Assembly: GCF_021432385.1 (NCBI RefSeq) | Contig: NZ_JAEACT010000002.1 | Span: 566,016-630,015 of the forward strand | From: Clostridium hydrogenum | GTDB taxonomy: Bacteria > Bacillota > Clostridia > Clostridiales > Clostridiaceae | DNA: 64,000 nucleotides | Reading direction: 5' to 3' | Shown here: positions 26,073-34,776 of the stretch, piece after piece | Layout: each line of letters opens with the position of its first letter | Numbering within the stretch: position 1 is the stretch's first letter | Translations under genes and position numbers: made by a program | The notes under the pieces: model-generated | The model's database searches: none | What the model was told of the DNA's origin: nothing | What the model saw: the letters and a program-made list of their open reading frames with translations, nothing else

Positions 26073-26256
26073 TTATACTTATAGCTTTAACCATTTTTTA
26101 CCACGATATTTTATATGTTCTCATTCCTTCCATAAATTCAAATATAATCTGATAAATTACCAAAATATATAAATTAATATATATGTTGAAATAATCCTCA
26201 TTTTGTGGTTAAATGTAAAGTATAAACTTTAATTATTCAAAGGAGGAATTTCAAAA

Positions 26257-27141
26257 ATGAAAAGAAAGCTTTTTAAATCACTGTTTGCATTAACTGCGTT
26301 GACTGCAACATTAGTAAATCCTTTTTCTTTAACATCAAATTCGGCATATGCAAAATCTACATCTTTAAACAAATCCATTAATATCACTTCACCAATTAAC
26401 CTAGCTAATAATGGTACAAGCATTCCATCATCCACCCTTAAAAGTTGGGGATTAGGAACTTTGGAAAGTGAATATGTATCTAATAATAAACCTTACTCTT
26501 GGTATATTGATCAAGGAAACACTGGTACTTATTCAAATAATAACTGTGGTCCTTCAAGTACTACAATGGCTTTAAAATGGTATTACCCAAACTTTTCTAA
26601 AACTGCTGAAGATGCAAGAAATACTTATCTAGAAAATGGCGGATGGTGGAAAACATCTGATGTAACAAATTATCTTAGCTTAAATAATGCCAACTATTCT
26701 GTAGTAAACAATACTGGAGAATCTCTTTTAAAATATAACCTGCAACAAGGAAATATACTTATATTATGTGTAGATACAAGCTATTTAAATTATAATTCTA
26801 ATCAAAAACAAAGAGTAGGAAGATTTTATGATTATGAAGGAGGACATTTTATTGTTGTAAAAGGTTATATAGTTGTAGATGGTAAAACATACTTTGAAAC
26901 TTATGACCCTAACAATTGGGATGAAACCTATAGTGATGGTCAGCCAAAAGGAAAAGACAGATATTATGCATCTCAACAATTAATGAATGCCATGAGTAAT
27001 TGGTGGAACTATGCAATTGTAGTTGACAGTAATTCTGGATCAATGTTAAATATCAGCAATATTATGAGCAATGATTTAACACAAAATAAAATTAGTACAA
27101 AATTAAATCCTAATAAAATAAAAATAGCATACGGTAAATAA
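26257..27141 (+). CDS. Secreted C39-like cysteine peptidase
   Basis: A 294-residue exported protein with a signal peptide (basic MKRKLFK, hydrophobic core, SAYAKS cleavage region). The C39-like fold has NNCGPSSTTMALKWYYP near residue 90 (catalytic Cys), GGHFIVVKGY near 207 (His) and YDPNNW near 228 (Asn/Asp). No ABC transporter is attached, so it is a free extracellular peptidase, not a bacteriocin-processing transporter. CAAAGGAGG precedes the ATG. It lies directly after the adhesin. Cleavage of the adhesin, in the way LapG or PPEP-type proteases act on theirs, is a hypothesis. Confidence 0.8.
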   Translation: MKRKLFKSLFALTALTATLVNPFSLTSNSAYAKSTSLNKSINITSPINLANNGTSIPSSTLKSWGLGTLESEYVSNNKPYSWYIDQGNTGTYSNNNCGPSSTTMALKWYYPNFSKTAEDARNTYLENGGWWKTSDVTNYLSLNNANYSVVNNTGESLLKYNLQQGNILILCVDTSYLNYNSNQKQRVGRFYDYEGGHFIVVKGYIVVDGKTYFETYDPNNWDETYSDGQPKGKDRYYASQQLMNAMSNWWNYAIVVDSNSGSMLNISNIMSNDLTQNKISTKLNPNKIKIAYGK

Positions 27142-27170
27142 TATTTAACTATCGCTGAAATTTATTTGAT

Positions 27171-27401
27171 GTACGATAAATAAACATTGCGAACCAAGGT
27201 GTAGTGCAAAATCAAAGAACCTTTGGTAGGCGTAGAAAAATGATGTTAGTGAATAGCGGCTCAAAATCCTAAATAAAATTAATAAAACTAAGCAGCAAAT
27301 TTTTTCACCACTATTCCCTAACATCATTTTTTTCCTACCCCTACCAAAGGTTCTTTGATTAATCCACTACATCTTTGTTTCACGATATATATTTATTTTC
27401 T
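27171..27401. repeat. Long imperfect palindrome R5 (~230 bp)
   Basis: Left arm 27171-27258 and right arm 27312-27401 pair at roughly four of five positions. The best core, AATCAAAGAACCTTTGGTAG (27211-27231), has a perfect inverted counterpart near 27343-27363, and ATGATGTTAG matches CTAACATCAT. It lies between the convergent protease and pectinase genes. Only one copy was seen in this window. Confidence 0.75.
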
Positions 27402-27449
27402 AACTCAAAACAGTAATTATAACAATTTAAAAACTATTTTCTTGCAATA

Positions 27450-27476
27450 AACCAAAATTCCGTAGGCACGGAGGAA
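27450..27476. repeat. Repeat R6, copy b
   Basis: AAAATTCCGTAGGCACGGAG continuing to GAATTTT, the reverse complement of the copy at 13086-13112. It lies 25 bases from R2 copy b, as expected for an R2-R6 unit in inverted orientation. Confidence 0.7.
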
Positions 27477-27501
27477 TTTTTACATTTAAAACCATGTACA
27501 T

Positions 27502-27693
27502 TGCGAATTAAGTGTGTTGTAGGATGATTTAAATAAAATTTTATAAATCTTAGGTAAAAAACTTTAAAATCCTTAGATGTTTCAATTGTCTGAGCTTCTT
27601 TTCATCGAGTTATTGAAACTTCTTAGGATTTTAAAGTTTTTTACCTTAGATTTATTAATTTTATTTAATATCCTGCAATACACTTAATTCGCA
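27502..27693. repeat. Repeat family R2, copy b (192-bp palindrome)
   Basis: Ends are TGCGAATTAAGTGTG and CACTTAATTCGCA. The centre (CCTTAGATGTTTCAATTG...) is the reverse complement of the centre of copy a. With R5 and R6 it fills the 565-bp gap between two convergent genes and may also stop transcription from both sides. Confidence 0.85.
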
Positions 27694-27705
27694 TTAATTT
27701 TATAT

Positions 27706-29319
27706 TTATTTTGATGTGCTAAAAGTTGGTGTACAACTTACAAAATTTACATTAGAAGTATTAGAAACATTCCATGGTGCCTTTCCACAATTCACAAGTG
27801 ACACACCTGTAAATGTACTGTCCTTTAGATAGGAAATACTTGCTCCCTTTTTACAAGAAGTTAAGGTCACATTTGTTAGGTTTATTCCAGAGTTATAGGC
27901 TGTTGGAAGAGCATTAATCCATATTCCATATCCTCCTGCAGTTTGACAAGTAACATTCTGGATTGTTACATTCTGAAATACTCCTGGCACAGCTGGATTT
28001 GAAACAGGTGTTAAAGAATAGTTACTATCAAGAGATATAGCATCATTTACAATGTTACTCATTGTGATATCTCTAGCAGTTACATTAGTAGCTCCTCCAC
28101 CTATATACTTACTTGTTTTAAAACGAAGGCCTATATTCGTCCCATTAAAATTGCAATCTTCAACCATAACATTTTTAATCCATGCACCAGTATAACTTCC
28201 AAACACTACACCACCATGTCCCCTATATGTGTTATCATCAAATACTCTTATATTACTGCAAGGTATATTTTCCTTAACGGCATCTTCACCATAGCCAGCA
28301 TTAAAATTTATACAATCATCTCCGTTGTCAAAATAACTGTTAAAAATTTTTGTAGTATCACTAGTAGCTACATCAATTCCATCTGCATTGTGAATACCAT
28401 AAGTCTTTGCTGAAATACCATCTACAGTTATATTTTTACTATAACTAATAAATATAGTGTGCTCGGCTGGATTTATTAATGTTAAACCAGAAAGATAAAA
28501 GTTTGTTACGCCCTTTACTGTTATTAAGTCTCCTCTTCCTTTATCCCCTTTTAACTTTGTTTCAGCACTTCCTAATGCAGTTAAATTTCCACTTGTATAA
28601 GTACCTCCACTTACAGTCCCTTTTCCATAAACCTTTATATTCGTAAGGCTTCCATAATTAGTTGTATATGCATTTATTAATCCCATATAATTAGGTTGAT
28701 AATAATATGGAAATCTCATACTTGAATAAGCATAATCACTTGGATTGTCACTTCCAAGAAGTGTTCCATCAACTTCTAATGACATATTGCTCTTCAAATA
28801 TATTGCTCCAGACACAAACGTACCACTTGGAATTACAACTACTCCTCCTGAAGTACAAGCATCAATTGCAGCTTGTATAGACTTCGTATCTATTGTCTTT
28901 CCATCACCAACAGCTCCATATTTAGTTACATCAAAAACCGCTGCCGTAGGTGTAGTAGTCTCAGAAATAGCATTACTATCATCGCTTTCAACATTATTAC
29001 CATCTTTTGCACGAACTGTAAATGAATACGCTGTGCTAGGTGTTAAATTTTGTACAGTATAATTTAAATTCGTAGTGTTACCTACAAGTTTACCGTTTTC
29101 ATAAATATCATATTCTTTAACATTTGAATATACGGTTGGCTTGTCCCATACAAGTGTAATGCTTGAACTTGAATAAGCTAAGTTTGGAACCATAAGGTTT
29201 TGCGGTGCAGCGACTAAATTGTTAACGTTAACAGCTTTGACTAAATTAAAGCTAGAAAGAGAACTTAACGCGAAAAACATTGTTGATAAAATACTGATTC
29301 CCAAAATTTTTTTCTTCAT
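27706..29319 (-). CDS. Secreted glycoside hydrolase family 28 polygalacturonase with FN3 domain
   Basis: A 537-residue exported pectinase. After the signal peptide (to about residue 28) comes a fibronectin type III domain (about 40-125) and then a right-handed beta-helix GH28 domain. GH28 landmarks are NADGID, GDDCIN (catalytic Asp pair), RGHGGVVFGS and GLRFKTSK. AVFDVTKYGAVGDGKT opens the domain. It hydrolyses alpha-1,4-galacturonan in pectin, and many such proteins act as exo-polygalacturonases. ATG at 29319 follows GGGGG; the longer frame upstream lacks a ribosome site. It is alone, with no other pectin gene in the window. Confidence 0.88.
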   Translation of the reverse strand: MKKKILGISILSTMFFALSSLSSFNLVKAVNVNNLVAAPQNLMVPNLAYSSSSITLVWDKPTVYSNVKEYDIYENGKLVGNTTNLNYTVQNLTPSTAYSFTVRAKDGNNVESDDSNAISETTTPTAAVFDVTKYGAVGDGKTIDTKSIQAAIDACTSGGVVVIPSGTFVSGAIYLKSNMSLEVDGTLLGSDNPSDYAYSSMRFPYYYQPNYMGLINAYTTNYGSLTNIKVYGKGTVSGGTYTSGNLTALGSAETKLKGDKGRGDLITVKGVTNFYLSGLTLINPAEHTIFISYSKNITVDGISAKTYGIHNADGIDVATSDTTKIFNSYFDNGDDCINFNAGYGEDAVKENIPCSNIRVFDDNTYRGHGGVVFGSYTGAWIKNVMVEDCNFNGTNIGLRFKTSKYIGGGATNVTARDITMSNIVNDAISLDSNYSLTPVSNPAVPGVFQNVTIQNVTCQTAGGYGIWINALPTAYNSGINLTNVTLTSCKKGASISYLKDSTFTGVSLVNCGKAPWNVSNTSNVNFVSCTPTFSTSK

Positions 29320-29477
29320 AAAAATTACCCCCAAATGAATATACTTTAATTTCATTATAATCCATTACTTTGAAAAATCAATATGTAAATATATTTTTTT
29401 ATCTTTAAATATATACACCTTATTTTTATAGATTAAATACTTACTTTCATATAAATATTTACTCTTAAAATAAATTA

Positions 29478-29566
29478 TTACAAATAAAAATAAGAAGCAA
29501 AGAATGCATTATCTGATTTAAATGAATCTAATAATCACTCACTATACTTCTTATCCTTATTTGTAA
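29478..29566 (-). terminator. Long hairpin after hutD
   Basis: TTACAAATAA...ATAAGAAG pairs with CTTCTTATCCTTATTTGTAA over about 20 bases. A smaller inner inverted repeat (GATTTAAATGAATC) lies inside. On the minus strand it follows the hutD stop by a few bases and ends in a T/A-rich run. Confidence 0.6.
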
Positions 29567-29571
29567 AACTT

Positions 29572-30162
29572 CTAGCTCTGCTTAACAGTAGTTACTATAA
29601 TTTTAACTTCCTTGCAAGTCTTATTTGTAATAACTATTGTAGCTTCATCATCCTTCAACTCATGTTTTACGCAAAATAAATCTTTTTCACTAACATAGAA
29701 CTTTTCATTTCCCACTGTAAATTCAATATCTCCACCGATAGAATAAAAATATTCATTAATTTCGCCTTTGATTCCTACTTCTATTTTATCATTAACAGTT
29801 AACACTTCTATATTTCCACTGCAAGCTTCAGAGGTCATTAAGTTAAAATCAGAAGCCTTCCCATAACTTTTAGTTACCCAAGCACCCATAAAACTGTCTT
29901 TTTCAAATGGCTTTAAAGTTACTTTATACTTTCCTTCATGTTCCAAAACAGTTTCCCCATCCGTAACCATAAGCTGTCTTGAAAAACCGGGCAGATTAGT
30001 AAAAGTTGATTCTTCAATATCTACAGTTGCTGCACTTATTCTCCACATAAAGTTTCTATCGCTGTATTTTGAAGTTTTAGGATAAATACAAAGTTCAGTT
30101 GTTTTTCCGCCTGACCACTCCGAAACACTATAACTTTCTTTTTTAATTACTTCAATATTCAT
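29572..30162 (-). CDS. hutD: HutD family protein
   Basis: A 196-residue cupin-like protein of the HutD/Ves family. It has SEWSGGKTTELCIYPKTSKYSDRNFMWRIS-type opening motifs (W-GG-T, then Y-RDF-WRIS) and FTNLPGFSRQLMVTDGE. HutD is found with histidine-utilisation genes and is thought to limit pathway activity rather than catalyse a step. It lies 42 bases after the permease in one unit. The promoter of that unit matches the hut operon promoter at 55867, supporting a shared role. Confidence 0.85.
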   Translation of the reverse strand: MNIEVIKKESYSVSEWSGGKTTELCIYPKTSKYSDRNFMWRISAATVDIEESTFTNLPGFSRQLMVTDGETVLEHEGKYKVTLKPFEKDSFMGAWVTKSYGKASDFNLMTSEACSGNIEVLTVNDKIEVGIKGEINEYFYSIGGDIEFTVGNEKFYVSEKDLFCVKHELKDDEATIVITNKTCKEVKIIVTTVKQS

Positions 30163-30204
30163 TTACACGCTTTCCTTCTTCCCACTAAAGATATAACATT
30201 TTTT

Positions 30205-31674
30205 CTACTTTTCAAAATCACATTCCATCAATGGAACTACCTTTGTATTATGCATCTTTTTATATACAAAGTAAAAGCATAGAAATAAAGGAATACTACC
30301 ATAGTTAGTTATAAAATCAAACCAACTGAAGGTTTTAACTTGAAACACCCATATATTAGCACCAAATAAGACAACAGTGCAAAGTATCATTGCAAATATA
30401 GGTCCAAAGGGATATAACAAAGCCTTATATTTTAAATCTTCAATTTTCTTTCCTTGAGCAACATAAGCTTTCCTAAACCTGTAATGACAAACTGCTATTC
30501 CAAGCCATGTTATGAAGGTAGTTATTCCTGATAGGTTGTATAGAATAGTGTATATCTTACCATCACCTATAAGTGATGCAAAAAATGCTGTTGACGCAAT
30601 AATACATGTAAAAATCAGTGAATTTATTGGAACACCTCTTTTATTTACCTTACCAAACATCTTTGGTGCTTTTCCCTGTTTAGCCATGGCGTATACCATA
30701 CGAGATCCTGCATAAATTCCTGAGTTACCACACGAAAGAACAGAGGTTAATATAACTGCATTCATTATTGATGCTGCTATAGCAATTCCAGATCTTTTAA
30801 ATACTATGGTAAATGGACTGTATGCTATATCAGACACACCATTTTTTAATAAATTAGGATCAGTAAAAGGAATTATGAAGCCAATAACAATAATTGACCC
30901 AATGTAAAAAATAAGTATTCTCCAAAACACCGAGTTTATTGCTTTCGGTACATCTTTTTCTGGATTTTCAGATTCACCAGCAGCCAATCCAACAACCTCT
31001 GTACCTGCAAAAGAAAAACCTGCCGTTAAAAAGCTCATAAGTATAGCCATTCCCCCACCTACAAAAGGTGCTGAATTACCTTTTCCATCCTTAAGTACCC
31101 AATTGCTAAAGCCTACGGCATGCCCCCCCATGATTCCAAATATTATGAGCACACCAACAATAAGAAATACAATAATTGTCACAACCTTTATGCTTGCGAA
31201 CCAATACTCTCCTTCGCCATATGCCTTGGCAGATAACAAATTTAAGCCAAATAAAATAGCTAAAAAGGCTACGCTCCAAATAGTTGTACCTGTATTAGGC
31301 AACCAAAATTTAATAACAAGTCCAGCTGCAACTAATTCTGCTGCAACAGTAATTGCCCAGTTAAACCAATAATTCCAACCTAGTGCAAAACCAAGTGCTG
31401 GATCAACAAATTTAGATGCATAAGTTTCAAAGGACCCAGAGTTTGGTATCATTGTTGCCATTTCACCAAGAGAGGTCATTAAGAAATATACTAGAACTCC
31501 CATAATTGTATATGCTGCAATGGCTCCACCTGGACCAGCACTACTAATTGTGTTACCACTAGTAAAAAATAGACCTGTTCCTATTGAGCCTCCTATAGCA
31601 ATCATATTCATATGTCTTCTTTTTAAATTTCTTTGTAATTCTTCAGGTTGCTTTTCTTTTAAATTCACATCCAA
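30205..31674 (-). CDS. APC-family amino-acid permease, probable histidine/basic amino-acid uptake
   Basis: A 12-helix LysP-like amino-acid permease of about 489 residues. The family opening RRHMNMIAIGGSIGTGLFFTSG is present, with GEMATMIPNSGSFETYASKFV and the FAGTEVVGLAAGESENPEKDVPKAI segment. It imports an amino acid with protons. Pairing with hutD and the shared hut-type promoter suggest histidine. The longest frame starts at GTG 31701, but AGGAGG lies downstream of that at 31683-31688. TTG at 31674 (or GTG at 31668) is the likely start. Confidence 0.82.
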   Translation of the reverse strand: MDVNLKEKQPEELQRNLKRRHMNMIAIGGSIGTGLFFTSGNTISSAGPGGAIAAYTIMGVLVYFLMTSLGEMATMIPNSGSFETYASKFVDPALGFALGWNYWFNWAITVAAELVAAGLVIKFWLPNTGTTIWSVAFLAILFGLNLLSAKAYGEGEYWFASIKVVTIIVFLIVGVLIIFGIMGGHAVGFSNWVLKDGKGNSAPFVGGGMAILMSFLTAGFSFAGTEVVGLAAGESENPEKDVPKAINSVFWRILIFYIGSIIVIGFIIPFTDPNLLKNGVSDIAYSPFTIVFKRSGIAIAASIMNAVILTSVLSCGNSGIYAGSRMVYAMAKQGKAPKMFGKVNKRGVPINSLIFTCIIASTAFFASLIGDGKIYTILYNLSGITTFITWLGIAVCHYRFRKAYVAQGKKIEDLKYKALLYPFGPIFAMILCTVVLFGANIWVFQVKTFSWFDFITNYGSIPLFLCFYFVYKKMHNTKVVPLMECDFEK

Positions 31675-31724
31675 TAAAGTTACCTCCTCTTTTGTTTTCA
31701 CGCATTATTTACAATTTATCCTTA

Positions 31725-31743
31725 TGAATAATAAGTTCATTCA
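31725..31743. promoter_or_regulatory. Candidate hut operator (permease-hutD)
   Basis: Inverted repeat TGAAT-N9-ATTCA, 30 bases downstream of the -10 box. The same repeat occurs at the same distance at 55818-55836 before rpiR. Candidate binding site for the RpiR-type regulator. Confidence 0.55.
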
Positions 31744-31773
31744 CGAATATCATATTATTAATATCTTCATTCA

Positions 31774-31802
31774 AATATACATAAAAAACGAATAAATGTC
31801 AA
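31774..31802 (-). promoter_or_regulatory. Promoter of permease-hutD
   Basis: On the minus strand TTGACA (31797-31802) and TATATT (31774-31779), 17 bases apart. The 15 bases GTATTGACATTTATT around the -35 box are identical in the rpiR-hut promoter. The rest of the 479-bp gap to the AraC gene holds AT-rich sequence and the terminator-like hairpin at 32031. Confidence 0.8.
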
Positions 31803-32030
31803 TACATGTTTTGATAAATCGTTATATTATTAGCTTTTTGTTTGATATTTTATTAATTTACACCGTGCTTTTTTATGTTATACGTTATCACCGTCACACA
31901 TGAGTGTATAAAAATACCAATAAAAGTTTAGGATTAAGAACGGATAAGTGTATCATAAATGACGTTGGCTTCCTATGAATCTATTATTTTACTAGTATTA
32001 ATACAGCTAAGATTATTAAAGTGCATTAAA

Positions 32031-32066
32031 AAGTGCTAATCCTTAAGGGATTGAGCACTTTTTTCA
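32031..32066 (+). terminator. Orphan terminator upstream of AraC gene
   Basis: AAGTGCT-AATCC pairs with GGATT-GAGCACTT (one bulge), followed by TTTTTTC. No gene precedes it on the plus strand. It either ends an unseen small RNA or acts as an attenuator in the AraC leader. Confidence 0.6.
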
Positions 32067-32153
32067 ATCTCTAGCTTAAAAAAGCAAAAGATGTCCTTAA
32101 TGTATTAATACTATGCAGTATAATTAAATTACGTTGCAACGGGGAGTGAGTTT

Positions 32154-33026
32154 ATGAGTTATATTGAATATCTACAGAAATCCATAGATTATATTGAAGA
32201 GAATATTAAGCAGCCTATCACAATTGAAGCTTGTGCGGAGGTTGCAGGATTCTCAAAATATTACTTTTATAGGCTATTCACCTTACTCGTTGGAGTGCCA
32301 TTAATGGAATATGTAAGAAAGAGACGATTAGCTTATGCAATGCAGGATGTAAACAGAGGAATACGCATTATTGATATTGCCCTTGATTTTCAATATGGCT
32401 CAGAGCGGGCATTTCGAAGAGCATTTCAAAACGAGTATGGCGAATCACCAGTTAAATTTAGGAACAAGAATTATGCTATACCGGAGAAACTAATGCTTAA
32501 AGAAAATAAATCTATAATTTGGGGAGGAATAAATATGGAATATAATTTTAGTGATGTAAGGATTGAAAAACTTAATACCATGTATGTGGCAAGTTCATAT
32601 GTAATCAGCGATAATCCTGAGGCAGAAGTAATAAATTTTATGACAGAATGGATGGATAATAATAATATTGACATTAAGTCAAGACAATTCGGATTTGACG
32701 TTCCTGTTTCAGAAGAACAAAGCCAGAAGGGTCTCCGAGGATATGAATATTGGATAAAAGTAAAAGATAATACCAATGTATCTGAACGAATAAAACTGAA
32801 AAAAATAGATGAATGTGAATATGCTATATTAAGAATAACAAACCCGTTTTCAAATCCATTTGAAGTTATACCAGCCGGATGGAGGAGATTGACTGAGTGG
32901 GTAAGATTAAATGGATATATGCACGATTGCAGTAAAAGTAAAGTCAATAAGGAGATGTACTGGCTTGAGGAAAAACTTGAAGAGAATGGTTTTATGTATT
33001 TGGACCTCTATTTCCCACTGAATTAA
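32154..33026 (+). CDS. AraC-family regulator with GyrI-like effector-binding domain
   Basis: A 290-residue protein. The N-terminal AraC/XylS double helix-turn-helix covers residues 5-105 (IEACAEVAGFSKYYFYRLF, then IIDIALDFQYGSERAFRRAFQNEYGESPVKFR). The C-terminal 160 residues are a Rob/GyrI-like small-molecule-binding domain. Such proteins sense drugs or other ligands directly. GGGGAGTGAG precedes the ATG. It is monocistronic with a hairpin (33041-33074) after it. The target and ligand are unknown. Confidence 0.85.
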   Translation: MSYIEYLQKSIDYIEENIKQPITIEACAEVAGFSKYYFYRLFTLLVGVPLMEYVRKRRLAYAMQDVNRGIRIIDIALDFQYGSERAFRRAFQNEYGESPVKFRNKNYAIPEKLMLKENKSIIWGGINMEYNFSDVRIEKLNTMYVASSYVISDNPEAEVINFMTEWMDNNNIDIKSRQFGFDVPVSEEQSQKGLRGYEYWIKVKDNTNVSERIKLKKIDECEYAILRITNPFSNPFEVIPAGWRRLTEWVRLNGYMHDCSKSKVNKEMYWLEEKLEENGFMYLDLYFPLN

Positions 33027-33040
33027 TATCACCTAGGTGT

Positions 33041-33074
33041 ATTACCTTGCTATTGTAGTTAAAAGCAGGGTAAT
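33041..33074 (+). terminator. Hairpin after the AraC gene
   Basis: ATTACCTTGCT and AGCAGGGTAAT pair with one T-G wobble. Only a weak T-run follows. It lies 15 bases after the AraC stop. Confidence 0.5.
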
Positions 33075-33249
33075 ATTACTTGTAATTAATGTGGCTATTA
33101 CACAACATATGTTTTAATAATTATTAGAACAGAAAGTATTATGAATTATGATGAAAAAAAGACTTTTTAGTAGATTTTGCTAATATATTCTACAGTTGAA
33201 CATAAAATACCATCTTAGAAAAACCCTAAAAGTGAATTCTTAGTACCTT

Positions 33250-33345
33250 ATGGTAGTTTGCTTAAGAATACTTCTAGTTGAAGAAGATAAAAAGCTTGGC
33301 AATCCTATTAAGCTCAATGGCTCCCAAGCTTTTAATTGTATTTAA
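33250..33345 (+). pseudogene. Remnant of a response-regulator receiver domain
   Basis: A 31-codon frame reads MVVCLRILLVEEDKKLGNPI, which matches the first strand and acidic pocket of OmpR-family receivers (RILLVEDEKKL). It then runs into unrelated sequence and stops. There is no ribosome site and no downstream receiver sequence. It lies in the 409-bp gap between the AraC gene and the MFS gene; the hairpin at 33291 lies within it. Probably a decayed gene fragment. Confidence 0.45.
33291..33334 (-). terminator. Terminator after the MFS gene
   Basis: AAAAGCTTGG and CCAAGCTTTT form a perfect ten-base stem. On the minus strand the stem is followed by TTTTTATC. It may end the MFS transcript 100 bases after its stop. 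Confidence 0.5.
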
Positions 33346-33435
33346 AAGTGCGTATTTTTTATTTTTGTATCTTTAAAAAATTTTTTTCATTCTTAAAATA
33401 GTAGTTTGTGCTTGGCTTGCAGTATGGTATTAAAT

Positions 33436-34677
33436 TCAGCTTACTCTCCTATCTTCTTCCAAAATCATAGGAGATTCTTTAATAATGAAGCTTAATAATA
33501 AACTAATTGCTGTAAGTAAAATAAATATATACATACATAGCTGAGTTGAGAACATATTCATACCCACAATAAAGAAAATCCCGGAAATTTGTCCTGAAAG
33601 TATGATTAATCCCTGAGATAAAGACTCCGAAGCTGGGAAGCTTATTTCTGCACTATACTGAAAGCCTATTGGTGCTGCACTCATAAGAAAAAATCCAAAA
33701 ATGAATGAAGATATTAAAGTTCCAGTATAAGTATTAGCAAAAGTAAGTCCTAAAAGTCCTGGTAAAGAGAGTAAAAGGGGTAAAATTAAAAACAATTTTC
33801 TCTTTTTTAATTTATCAGATAAAGCAGGCAGTATGCAAGCTCCTGCAACACCTCCAATTAACATTACTCCGCCTACAATACCTGTTTTAGCAGCATCTAA
33901 AGCTTTAAGCTTACATATTTTATCAATACATGTACTGATGGCATTAAACATTCCAAGTCCAAAGAAAAATATAACTAATAAAAATATCATATCCTTTTGT
34001 TTAATAATATACAAAATACCTTCAACAGTTTTTAATCTTTTCTCTGAACTTTCTTTTGCAGGAGGTATTGGAGGTTTTTCCTTTAAAAACAATATAACTA
34101 ATATGGCACTTGCAATGGAAATGATACCATAGAACATAAGCATAAATTTTAAATTATAAATTTTTTGCCCATTAATGTAAGTATAAGTTACAAGCATAGG
34201 GGTTACTACCATTGCAAAGATGATACCTAAGTATTGAAATAAAGAGGATATTCCCGCTTGAGCACCTCTTTCATCGATAGGGAACCAGTTGACGCCAATT
34301 TTCGTTGTAGCATTTAATATAAAAGGTTGCGCTACCGCGAGTCCAAATTGGGCGAATAAGATAACATTATAATTTCCAGCATAAATTCCTTTTAAAAGGC
34401 CGAATATACCTGTAAGGATTGCACCAATTCCAACTCCAGTTCTAATTCCAAATTTGTCAATTATATATGAAGCAGGTATACAAACAACAATAAAAACAAG
34501 CATAAATATCATGGAAAGACTATCAATTTGAAATGATGATACTTTATATACCTTTTGTGCAATACTTGCCACCGATGCAAAGGTTAACCACTGCATTTGT
34601 ATAACTGCATTAATAACGGAAAAAATAGCGAGTATTACCCATCTGTATTTATACGTCATCCTCTCAGTACCGCTCAT
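33436..34677 (-). CDS. MFS transporter, FLVCR-like
   Basis: A 413-residue, 12-helix major facilitator. The segment QPFILNATTKIGVNWFPIDERGAQAG near residue 120 resembles the FLVCR/SLC49 group, whose animal members carry haem or choline. Bacterial members are not characterised. The longest frame begins at a GTG inside the ribosome site. ATG at 34677, after GGGAGGTG, is preferred. It is separated from the SDR gene by the R7 hairpin, so co-transcription is uncertain. Confidence 0.8.
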   Translation of the reverse strand: MSGTERMTYKYRWVILAIFSVINAVIQMQWLTFASVASIAQKVYKVSSFQIDSLSMIFMLVFIVVCIPASYIIDKFGIRTGVGIGAILTGIFGLLKGIYAGNYNVILFAQFGLAVAQPFILNATTKIGVNWFPIDERGAQAGISSLFQYLGIIFAMVVTPMLVTYTYINGQKIYNLKFMLMFYGIISIASAILVILFLKEKPPIPPAKESSEKRLKTVEGILYIIKQKDMIFLLVIFFFGLGMFNAISTCIDKICKLKALDAAKTGIVGGVMLIGGVAGACILPALSDKLKKRKLFLILPLLLSLPGLLGLTFANTYTGTLISSFIFGFFLMSAAPIGFQYSAEISFPASESLSQGLIILSGQISGIFFIVGMNMFSTQLCMYIFILLTAISLLLSFIIKESPMILEEDRRVS

Positions 34678-34701
34678 AAAGAACACCTCCCTTTTTTTAT
34701 T

Positions 34702-34776
34702 GGCTATGTTTTAAATAAGTGTTGATTTTCACACTTATTTAAAACATAGCTTCCTTTAGTACGTTTGGCTATTTTA
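34702..34776. repeat. Repeat family R7 hairpin, copy a
   Basis: GGCTATGTTTTAAATAAGTG-T and its exact reverse complement form a 21-bp perfect stem around TGATTTTC. A conserved tail TTCCTTTAGTACGTTTGGCT follows. Copy b at 57212 has a G-C pair where this copy has T-A, so the stem is kept. It lies between the MFS and SDR genes and includes the end of the SDR gene. Confidence 0.85.

Noticed and set aside
26100..26256. A second c-di-GMP riboswitch before the C39-like protease
   Set aside because: Neither class I nor class II core motifs are visible; only AT-rich sequence.
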